This document shows, one piece after another, positions 10,789 to 19,591 of a DNA stretch of 64,000 nt (the stretch's first letter is position 1; each line of letters opens with the position of its first letter). The DNA comes from Craspedostauros australis (taxonomy: Eukaryota; Bacillariophyta; Bacillariophyceae; Mastogloiales; Achnanthaceae). Below the pieces are notes generated by a model that was not told the DNA's origin, did not search any database, and was given only the letters and a program-made list of their open reading frames with translations. The stretch covers positions 868,001-932,000 of the forward strand of contig JAMXDE010000023.1 of assembly GCA_026770025.1 (NCBI GenBank), read 5' to 3'. The position numbers and the translations under genes are program-made.

Positions 10789-12201
10789 ATGAGCTCCCAG
10801 ATCCAGATCTCGTTGCTGGATGGACGGTCCGGCAGCTCGGACTCCATGGCTGTGTCCACGGACATGAAGGTCTTCGACCTCATCCAGCTGGCAGTTGCGC
10901 TGTTTGGTTTGGATGGCAACGGCGAGCTGCTGCTCATCAAGGATGCCAAGCCGCTCAATCCCGCTTCGACGCTGCAGCAGGCCGGGGTGGGCGACGGCGA
11001 TCTGCTGGCCGTGGCGGACAGACAATCCATCAGCAACAACAACAGCAGCAACAACAACCCGGCACCAGCGCCTGCCCCAGCTGCTGCAGGCGGTGGCTTG
11101 GACTTTTCCAACCTGCTCGGGGGTTCCGGCGCACCAGCTTCTGCTGCGAGCGGCGGTCTCAACTTCTCCAGCATCCTTGGCAACGCCAGTGGCAACGCAG
11201 CCGGCGCCAAAGACGATGGCAGCGACCGCATCCCGGTGTACTACGCGGGCATGACGCTTGACGATGCCATGTCCAACAACCCGCATCCCAACCAGATCGT
11301 TCAGCTGCTCAAGGGTCCCCATCCGCACCTGTTCAAGGAGCTCAATCATCACAATCCCACCTTGGCGCAGAGAATCCAATCGGCGACCTTCGACCAGGCC
11401 GTGCAGATCTGGAGAGAGTACACTGTCAAGACCGGCATCCAGAACGCCATGCGGCAGACCAAGCTCTTCCAGACGCAGCAGAGCATGACCAAACGGCTGC
11501 AGCAGAATCCCGACGACGCAGAAGCCAAGGACTACTTCCACAAGCAAGAGAAGCAGAAGGAGATCCAGCAGCAGTACTTCCAGGCCATGCAGGAATACCC
11601 CGAGAGCATGGGCAAGGTCCTCATGCTCTACATCGAGACGACCATCAACGGCCATTCCGTGCAGACCTTCGTGGACAGCGGCGCGCAGGTATCCGTCATG
11701 AGCAAATCCTGCGCGCGGCGGTGCGGCTTGCTGGATCTGGTCGACACGCGCTTCGCAGGCTTCGCTCTGGGCGTCGGCAAGGGCAAGATCTTGGGACGCG
11801 TGCACATTGCGCATCTCAAGATCCACAACGTCCATTTCCCGTGCACCATCACCGTGATGGACAGCGAAGGCCTGCCCTCGGCCGGTGCGACGCAGAAGGA
11901 CATGGACTTCCTGCTGGGCTTGGACATGCTGAAGCGGCATCTGTGCACCATCGATCTGGCATCGGGCGTGCTGCGATTTCCGACGCAGAACATGGAAACG
12001 CCCTTCCTTCATGAGAAGGATCTGGATGAGAGCAAGGGCGGGACGAAGGGTTTCAACGCCGAGGAGGCCAACATGGAGCTGGAGAAGCAAATGCAGGAAG
12101 CGGAAAAGAAAGCCGCCGACGACGATGGTGATGGTGACGGCAAGCCTGACGGTGGCGACAAGAAGGGTGATGGCAGTGGCGATGACATGCAAACATCATG
12201 A
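10789..12201 (+). CDS. DDI1: DDI1-type ubiquitin-like/retropepsin-like aspartic protease
   Basis: Predicted 470-residue protein, start at the ATG 10789 (MSSQIQISLLDG). DDI1 proteins are proteasome shuttles and proteases that cut heavily ubiquitinated clients such as NRF1-type factors. Residues 1-75 form a ubiquitin-like domain; residues about 155-255 hold the helical DDI region; the retropepsin domain follows with the catalytic FVDSGAQVSVMS (Asp296), then DTRFAGFALGVG and KILGRVHIA, and FLLGLDMLKRHLC, all diagnostic of DDI1. The protease works as a dimer in known members. No C-terminal UBA domain is visible; instead the protein ends in an Asp/Gly/Lys-rich tail. Single exon; an AT-rich island precedes it. 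Confidence 0.93.
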   Translation: MSSQIQISLLDGRSGSSDSMAVSTDMKVFDLIQLAVALFGLDGNGELLLIKDAKPLNPASTLQQAGVGDGDLLAVADRQSISNNNSSNNNPAPAPAPAAAGGGLDFSNLLGGSGAPASAASGGLNFSSILGNASGNAAGAKDDGSDRIPVYYAGMTLDDAMSNNPHPNQIVQLLKGPHPHLFKELNHHNPTLAQRIQSATFDQAVQIWREYTVKTGIQNAMRQTKLFQTQQSMTKRLQQNPDDAEAKDYFHKQEKQKEIQQQYFQAMQEYPESMGKVLMLYIETTINGHSVQTFVDSGAQVSVMSKSCARRCGLLDLVDTRFAGFALGVGKGKILGRVHIAHLKIHNVHFPCTITVMDSEGLPSAGATQKDMDFLLGLDMLKRHLCTIDLASGVLRFPTQNMETPFLHEKDLDESKGGTKGFNAEEANMELEKQMQEAEKKAADDDGDGDGKPDGGDKKGDGSGDDMQTS

Positions 12202-12535
12202 ATCCTCTCGTCGTAGAGCTCTGACGCTCTCTGACACGCCGGCCAGGGTTTGCGTATCTCTCCATGCTTTCCATACCATGCGGGGTGCACACATCACAAA
12301 TGCGTAAACGGATACACTCTATGTACGTCCGGAAGCGTACTTGAATCGTCCTCTCCTCGTCCTCGTACTTCATGTCTACCATGGCATGGTAGATAAACTC
12401 AAAAGCCGTCATCAGGTCTATACTCCCTCTTCTAGACTCGCGGTGTGATTGTTCATTTTGTCTTCTCCAGATTTGGCGCCAATCGTGAAACAACACAGAA
12501 CCTCGTCGTTGTCGCACAAACAAAGACCATTGACC
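12202..12535. other. Intergenic region with a 19-bp palindrome
   Basis: Lies between the DDI1 stop and the GT77 start, both on the + strand. At 12375-12393 there is a perfect 9-bp inverted repeat around one central base (arms TCTACCATG / CATGGTAGA). It could be a protein-binding site or chance. No gene is seen. Confidence 0.4.
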
Positions 12536-13819
12536 ATGGCGAAACACCGCCGCTGCGTGCTTGGGCTGCGAGGACGGGCTCTGATCCTGCTCTCCATCCT
12601 CTCCGCGTATCTCAGCATCCAATTCTCTGCAAAGACGGTGCCATCTCTCACTGATCCGCGAAATAGCAATGTTGCTGCTGCTGGTGAAGATGTGAGCAAT
12701 GTTGGTGGTGGAGTCTTCGAGGCGAGTGCCCGTACCACAGCTTCGCTGGTAGGAAGCGCTCAGTCATGGCAAACGCAGCAGCAGCAGCAGGATGATGTAG
12801 CGATGGAAACAACTGCCGTCAGTGACTCACAACGAGCAGCATCCGCAACTTCGAATCCAGTCGCAGTCGCCACCAACGTAGAACCTGCCGATGCCGCATC
12901 TCTGCGAAGGAGAACCCCACGCAAGCGGCCATCAACGAGAGAGCTGCCTCGCAGCTGGCCAGAGCCGCAGGTTCTTCGCGATGTCGCCATCGATGGCACC
13001 GTCGTCGTCTTCATCACGACGTGTCCGTACATCCACTTCCTGGAGAACGCCATCGCATCGATGCAGAACATTGGTTACACCAACTACGTCATCGTCCCTT
13101 TGGATCGGCTCACCTTGAGCCGCGTCACGCAGCTGTGGCCCAACCACGTGGTCTCCGTGCCCGACGCTGCGCACAACGACGCGCCATTCCAAAGGCCGGC
13201 GAAGTTCAACACCAAAGAATTCCGACTCATCACGTCATCGCGTGCCATCGTCCTCAAGGCGTTTCTGTCCAGCACGGCCAACCTCAACATTCTCTACTGC
13301 GATGTCGACACGTACTGGCAATCCGATCGCACCATCCCGCGCTTCCAACGCATTCAGCAGCAGCATCCTGCAAGCGAGATGATCGCCATCGTCGATGCCA
13401 AGACCGTTCGGGATGGTTTGATTTGCAGCGGAATTCTCTACCTGCCAAAATTAACAACATCCTCATCACCTCGAATCCTCGACTTCCTTTCCATCTGGGA
13501 TGCCTGGATCCTGACCAATCAATTCCTCAGCGATCAAGCGGCATTGTACAAGGCGTACGCCCAGATCGTGAAGGCGCAGCAACAGGAAGGCAACAGCTCC
13601 TCGTTCATTCATGTCCTCGCCAAAAATAACCCGCACTTCCCCACTGGCAAGGTGTACTTTGAAGTCATGACGCAGGAGCAGCGCAGCGATGTGTGCATCG
13701 TGCACAACAACTGGATCCGAGGTGCTGCCGCCAAACGCACGCGGTTCAGAGAGCATGGCATGTGGATTCTGCCGGGACGCGTGTACAAATTGCCGAATCG
13801 GGCAGAGTGCGGGATATGA
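12536..13819 (+). CDS. GT77-family nucleotide-diphospho-sugar transferase, type II membrane protein
   Basis: Predicted 427 residues; ATG 12536 sits in a strong context (GACCATGG). A short basic tail (MAKHRRCVLGLRGR) is followed by a hydrophobic anchor at residues 15-33, the arrangement of Golgi type II glycosyltransferases. A Ser/Thr/Ala-rich stem runs to about residue 135. The catalytic domain shows VVVFITTCPYIHFLENAI, FRLITSSRAIVLKAFL, the DxD metal/nucleotide motif in NILYCDVDTYW (Asp256/Asp258) and the C-terminal VCIVHNNWIRGAAAKRTRF block that marks the PF03407 family, whose plant and algal members add sugars to glycoproteins or cell-wall glycans. Donor and acceptor are unknown. Single exon. 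Confidence 0.85.
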   Translation: MAKHRRCVLGLRGRALILLSILSAYLSIQFSAKTVPSLTDPRNSNVAAAGEDVSNVGGGVFEASARTTASLVGSAQSWQTQQQQQDDVAMETTAVSDSQRAASATSNPVAVATNVEPADAASLRRRTPRKRPSTRELPRSWPEPQVLRDVAIDGTVVVFITTCPYIHFLENAIASMQNIGYTNYVIVPLDRLTLSRVTQLWPNHVVSVPDAAHNDAPFQRPAKFNTKEFRLITSSRAIVLKAFLSSTANLNILYCDVDTYWQSDRTIPRFQRIQQQHPASEMIAIVDAKTVRDGLICSGILYLPKLTTSSSPRILDFLSIWDAWILTNQFLSDQAALYKAYAQIVKAQQQEGNSSSFIHVLAKNNPHFPTGKVYFEVMTQEQRSDVCIVHNNWIRGAAAKRTRFREHGMWILPGRVYKLPNRAECGI

Positions 13820-14138
13820 TTTGTTCAAGGTTGGGCGCGAGATATGCAGTCCGTGCTTACGGGGACTCTAGAGTAGTATGCTTGAGTAGAATAGAAAAAC
13901 CATTGGGGGCATTGGCATGCTGTCGCAAACTAACAGGATGGCACCACGGGTTGTTTTGAGGTTGGTGGCCGTCCCTCGCTGTCTGACTTTGGGGGAGAAG
14001 CGACTGCTCCACTCGAAGCTCAACGGAATAGCTCGGGACACGCTGCTCGGCAGACAGTTCGTGGTTAGCAGAACTCAAGCCGCTCAATTTCGGTCTCCGT
14101 CCCTCTCGCATATCGCTCTTGATCTGCGTGTCACGCTT
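13820..14138. other. Convergent intergenic spacer
   Basis: Short spacer between the 3' ends of the GT77 gene (+) and the SET fusion gene (-). No open frame or repeat of note; presumably both 3' untranslated regions. Confidence 0.4.
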
Positions 14139-17100
14139 TTACAGCTCATCGCTACCCTCAGCAGCAGGTGCATCATCAGCGTCTTCCTCATCTTCCACAT
14201 CGTCGGCAAAGTCCGTCACGTAGTTAATGACGCGACCAACTCCGCGAGGGAAGTCGTCACGAAGCTCCTTGGCCCAACCATCCTTGAGCAATGACAGTAT
14301 CATCTCCAGTAGCTTGTCGGCAGTCGCCTTCTCCTGATCCAAGGAGAAGTTGCTCACGGTGATGTGGCTTCGTCCGTCCCACACCGCTACGATGTTGCCA
14401 CCCTCGTACTCCGCGACGGCCATGGAACCGTCACCCATGAAGGTGTACCACTTCGATGAAAGGACCTCGCGATCCAGATCTTCGACGACATCTAGAACGA
14501 CATTCATCAGGTCGGGAACCCTGCCCGCCTTCTTTTCGTTGCGCCACAGCTGATACACGGTCTGGCGTCCGATCGGGATTTGCATCTGGAATTGCTCCTG
14601 GCCCGGCATACTGTCGTAGTCGGTGTCAGCGAACTCCCTCGGCTTGTACTCGTCCTTGTCCTGGTAGTAGAACGCGCCGCTGCTGACTTCCTCCATCCAA
14701 AACTCAATATCTGAGAACTTGGCGTTCAGCTCCTCGGCGGATTTGGACATCTGCGCCGGAGACGCTTCATTGTCGACGGTCAGGATGGAGAACTCGGCGG
14801 TCACGGTGTCTTCGCCCTTGGCAAGGAACTCGAAGCGGGTCAACGGATCGACCTCGATGAACCGACGGGTGCGTTCGATGGCGTTGTGACGCCACCTTGC
14901 GTTGTCACGGTTGGACAAGACGGCCATCATGAGCTTGACGGATTCCTTCTGGAAGGATGTGCGTCGGTTGGCCCAGAAACTGGCGAAGATTTGGCCCATA
15001 ACGTACGAAGCATTGTCATCGAGGATCGCTGCAGTCACAGTCAAACCGGATTCCATGAGATCTTCTCGCAGGTCATCCACAAGCTTGGTGCGGCATTCGT
15101 GTCGGTCCTTTTCATCAGCATCTTCCTCAGCAAGATCAGGACATTCGTACAGCTTCGTCACCTTCTCGAAGTGTCCGGTCTCCTCGGTCAATTTCGCCGA
15201 CTTGCAGTCCTCCGATGCGAGTCCGCAGAAGATCAAGGCGACGCCACCCTTGGACAGCAGATTGCTGAAGGTGACTGCGTACAGCTCCTGCCACAGTTCG
15301 CTTGTCATGACCTCGGACAGCTTCGGCTGTACCGCGTTCTTTCCCTCGTCATTTGTGGCGTTGCAGTTGCGGCTGTGCCAGGCGAGATCAGGACCAATCA
15401 GCATGTGATCGCGATCCCACGAGTGGCTGCCGTACATTCCAGACACGATGATGCGGTACGATGATACGGTCCCCTTCTTGATGTCGTTGCCAGCACCGAG
15501 GGCCTTGACGATGAGACTGCGCGTGGAGTCCATGAGATCGAAGCGTCCCCACAGATGGATGTCCAGAGCAACGTAGTTGGCCTCTGGCCAGCGCCTGATG
15601 ACGACGTACCCTTCGGCCAGAAGGATGATGGTCTTGGACTTTGCATCGTTGCTGCCGTGAGAGGCGTGCACACTGAAGCCTTGGTCATCCAAGACGCGCA
15701 TGATCAGCGACGTGGCTTGGTCCAACGGCACAGCGACATTCTCAATGTCCACGATCATCAGCATGCCCTCGCTCTTTCCGTCGCGGATGCCTTGGGTTCT
15801 GATTTGATCTTCGATGGCGGCGTCCAGACGCGTGCACCCGCCATCCTTGACAGGGTCATTTGCCCTGAAGTCGTGCACCAGGTAGTGCGAGTTGGGGTAG
15901 TCCTTGAGGTCCGGGAGGAGGATGGTTTCCACGCCGTGATCGGTCAACGGCTGCGTGAACAAGTTGCGCTCGTTGCTACCAATGATCATGGCCTGGCCGC
16001 AGATCATGGGGCAGTCGTGGAAGTGAAACTCCATGCTGTAGTCCATGACGTTGGACATCCTGGGGAAGTAGCGTTCGTTCTTGACGAGGATGCCATCAGG
16101 TTTCACCAGCAGGGACATGGCCTCGAAGATATCGAGGTGGTCGCTGACGGTGAGGCTGGTGGCGGTCTCGGACAGGTCGATGATGACGAGGTCGAACGAC
16201 GAGGTGTACTCGCGTGGTAGGAGGAGGAGAGACTTTCTGGCGTCGCCGAACCACCATTCGACGCGGTCGTCGTCGAAGTGCGGTTGGGTGTGGAACCACT
16301 TGAAGGAGGTTCGGACGACCTGCTGATCGAGCTCCAACCCGACCACGAGCTCGACGTCGGGATACTTCAAGACTTCGTGCAGGATCATCGAGTCCCCGCC
16401 GCCGATGAAGGCAACGCGCTTGACTTGGTCGAGGAACCGAGCCGGGTAGTGAACGCCGTACTCGTGATAGTGCGGTCTGTAGTTGTCGCAGATCTGGACC
16501 GTGTCATCCAGATCGAGGCAGAGGCAGCCATCCGGGATGTCGCCGCGCACGCGTCTCGAGTAGTTGATTGTCTGGTATTCTGATTGGATGGATTCGACTT
16601 CATCAAACTCCTTGAAGCCCATCATCTTGGAGATGTCGCAGGAGTTGTACCTGTAGAGGACGTCCGCGAGCTTGCCATCCAGCGACATGTACAGATCTCT
16701 GGATGTGCACTCGTCGTCCACGACGTTCGTGCAGGACAGCGGGTCGTGGTCTGGCATGGAAACCCTCGCGTTTGAGAGCGCGATGATGGCAGAGTCGACG
16801 AACTTGCTGACGATGTCCCATTCGATTTCCGGGACGAGCTGGGCTGGTCCCTCTCGCTTTTGCCGACCGCCGGTCTTGGCGTACGTCTCGCGTCCCAACC
16901 GAAGGAGGTTGGACCGCAAGACAGTGAGTCGTCGCAGCTGCTTCAAGATGTAGGGCTGGTTCATTTTGTCGGACTGCCAGGTGAGTTTGTACTTGAGCGC
17001 GCCACCGTTGACGTCCGTGGATTCTTGAGTCTCGTTGGCGTCCATGCCAAAGTCCTCCATCTCTTCGGGAGTCAGCGGAGGAACGACGTCGATCCGAAAC

Positions 17101-18266
17101 TTCATCTTTGGATCTGAGAAATACCAAATCTGCGGGTAATCCTCGACGAATCCGTAGTCACGCAGGATTTCTGTGCCACGCATAGCAGATGACGTGGGGC
17201 GGTGTGAACCGTGTGTTGGTGGGGAATGGGCACGCAGATGTGTGGAGAGCATATTATGTGAGCAAAAGAGCGGGGGCATGATCGAACGCACGCATTTGTG
17301 GGCATGTCTGAACTGAACGCGCATACTCGCACGCAGACAGGGTTGGTTGCAGCACGATCACAACGAAGAGTCGCAGTCGCAATCAACTTCATGTTCGTGT
17401 CCATGCTCACCTGCAACACCGTAAATGTCCTGACGTCCTCCACAAGTCTCGCACATATTGAGCGTCATGTAGAGCTGCTCGCCAGCCTTGATGTCTCGCG
17501 TTGCGTGCACGGAATAGGCCCTGCCATCCGCTGAGGTGTCGATGTTGGTGTAGTCCCCATTGCGGTGGTTGTAGATATCCGCGAAGGGCACCAGCAGGTG
17601 GTTGTCACCTCGCGACACCAGGATGGCCGCTGCCAACCGACCGATGTCCGTGTCCTCGCCCTTGCAGTCCTTAAGGTAGTCTTCGTCGATCCATTCGATG
17701 GGCTCCATGGGTGGCAGCCCATCAAAGACGCCGGCTTCGCCGGACAGGACCTCCATGAGCAGGTCCTTGCCCTGGGGAGACCAGATGCTGGGAATCGCCA
17801 GCTCCTGCGGGCTGAATTCCTCCAGCGCCGCGAGGAAGTCGAGGTAGGGCTTGTGCGGCGAGTTGTCGGGATCCTTGAAGGCCTCCACCAGCTTCTCCAC
17901 GCTCTCGCAAGGCAGGACCGTGTCCGGCGCAGGCCCCTCGGTGGGTCCATCCAGTTCTTCGAAGTAGGCGAGGATGTTCGGCACCGGGACGCTGGCCAGC
18001 ATCTCGCCCTTGGGGATGTCCTTGGTGGCGAAGACGCCCAGCTTGGACTGCTTCAGCGGCTCCTGGATGATCTGCACGTTCTGCAGCTCGATGTTGACGA
18101 AGCCTCGCTTGGTGTTGCTGATCCAGTGGATCAGGCCGTCCACGGCGGTCATCATGGCATCCGCGGCGGCGTCGCTGGCCTGCGCCGATGCGACCGCCCC
18201 GTTGCCGGCCAGCAGGGCCTGCAGCAGCAGCAGGGACACCATTCCCATGGTCCGCAAGCCGCCCAT
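14139..18266 (-). CDS. SET methyltransferase - aminopropyltransferase-like - SpeD-like fusion, predicted ER-luminal
   Basis: Two exons (18266-17411 and 17170-14139) join in frame to 1295 residues. The join restores the SET/post-SET sequence RQDIYGVAEILRDYGFVEDY, continuous across both exons, so the fusion is not two genes. Start ATG 18266 gives a signal peptide (MGGLRTMG then SLLLLQALLAGNGAVA). The SET domain resembles Rubisco-LSMT/SETD3 types: KLGVFATKDIPKGE, NH at about residues 232-233, EQLYMTLN. A spermidine-synthase-like Rossmann domain follows: YRPHYHEYGVHY, AFIGGGDS near residue 540, LVIIDLSETA where active enzymes have DSSDP. A SpeD-like domain (about 770-860) contains RRWPEANYVALDIHLWG but lacks the catalytic Ser, His and Cys. 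The remaining 400 residues are unassigned. The protein ends in GSDEL, an ER-retention-type tetrapeptide. The substrate is unknown; catalysis by the last two modules is doubtful. Confidence 0.85.
17171..17410 (-). other. Intron of the SET fusion gene
   Basis: 240 bp with donor GTGAGC and acceptor CACAG. Exon 1 ends GCA-G and exon 2 begins AA-ATC, giving a GAA codon and an uninterrupted conserved motif. Read-through would stop after HEHEVDCDCDSSL. Confidence 0.88.
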
Positions 18267-19118
18267 GGTTGCTGCTGTCTTCCAGTTCCTCTGCTTGCAA
18301 GGATGCTGATCACTCGGCAGCCTCTGCGTCTTCTTCTCTCTGTCGCTCTCGATCTCTTCGTCTCTTCTTGCGATGCAATCGGGTGCGTGCAGAACAAGAT
18401 TATGGAATGCCAACAGCAGGTGTTCTGGATCGCAGCTTGTGCGAGTGTCGGATGTGAGGATTCGGTTGCTGCTGTGTTCGCGGTTGACTGCGCTGCAACG
18501 CCTCTGTGCAGGAATGGCGGATGACTCCCTCGCACTTTGTGGAAAATGAGTTCCGGTGCGCGAAAGATCTCGTTTTCGAACCGTTGGATATGCTTTTGGG
18601 TGCAAAAAGACATACTTCATTGTCGTATGAGACCTGAAGACGGTTCACATGAAATCGTGATAGTGGCTCATGCGGAATTCGGACTCTCTTGTGTGTTGAT
18701 TTTCTCCCTATTGTTCGCTTTTGGGAGAAGCGGTTATTAACAATATGGCTCTACTTTGGTGATTCAATGTCAGGCGAAGGACGCCAGTACAATGTGGGAC
18801 ATCGTCAGCATTGTTTCGTTGTGATGGAGGGGTTGTGTGGTTTGGGTACTCACAAAGTGTTCAGCAACTGGAGACATTCGGCTCTCTACTATTAGTATAA
18901 TACGATATAGAGTATTATATACTTCAAGAACTCGATAGATATGGTGTATAACTACGGAGCCAATATGATGTGCGGCTTGCAGGAATACCAGGACAGTGAT
19001 GATGATGATGATGATGGATACTGAAGGGAGGGCAGCCTGGTGCCATCCAGAATTGCATGAATCCACGTCGCGACGGATAGCAAGCCATGACAATATTGAA
19101 CAGATGATGCATAATAAT
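18267..19118. other. 5' flank of the SET fusion gene, no supported gene
   Basis: The in-frame extension upstream of the chosen ATG looks like leader sequence. An AT-rich island (TATTAGTATAATACGATATA, about 18892-18911, continuing to 18925) and a short GAT repeat at about 18999-19015 are present. No credible open frame. Confidence 0.4.
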
Positions 19119-19150
19119 GGAGGTGGTTGTAAGGGTCATAATTTCATAAC
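19119..19150 (+). repeat. Left arm of a long inverted repeat
   Basis: 32 bases beginning GGAGGTGGTTGTAAGGGTC. It matches the reverse complement of 24470-24501 at 31 of 32 positions, 5.4 kb away, pointing inward. The base triplet AAT abuts both outer edges, as a 3-bp target duplication would. The arms enclose the piggyBac element. No other copy of the arm was seen in the window. Confidence 0.75.
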
Positions 19151-19424
19151 TGGTCAGCCTCGTTCACCCCGATTTCAAGTCACGACCAGAAGTCCCGTAT
19201 CCAAATCTGCCCCCAAGACTAAATCAGTGCCTGTCAATCCATTGATTCCTTCCATGCATCACCATTTCTCTCCACGACCATTTTCCTCGTATCACCCTGT
19301 TCAGGGTTGTCATGTCATCATTTGCGGATTGTTAAGATAAGCATTATGTACATCCTATTATATTGTGGAGAGTATAGTATACTTTTCATACCATAGGATG
19401 AGTCACTGTGCTCTATTGTATTAT

Positions 19425-19443
19425 CCCTTAACGACCCGGGTCC
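19425..19443 (+). repeat. piggyBac left terminal inverted repeat
   Basis: CCCTTAACGACCCGGGTCC; pairs with 22452-22470. Sits 167 bases beyond the transposase stop codon. Confidence 0.7.
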
Positions 19444-19591
19444 AACGCGTTCATTATATCCTTTTTTTTTCGGCCCGTGTTAAATTTTGAACGAGGTTTC
19501 CCTACCAGGAGCTACGACAGAAAGCTTTCTTTTTTAATCTAGTTCGGAACCATTCTTCTTATTCACACGGTTTTACTGGTAAAAAATTTCG

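Noticed and set aside
10705-12192. 495-codon Leu/Val-rich frame on the - strand
   Set aside because: Mirror of the DDI1 coding sequence, which has an intact protease motif.
17358-17410. Independent 3' end of a stand-alone SET protein (ending CDCDSSL)
   Set aside because: This is intron read-through; splicing restores the conserved RQDIYG...LRDYGF sequence.
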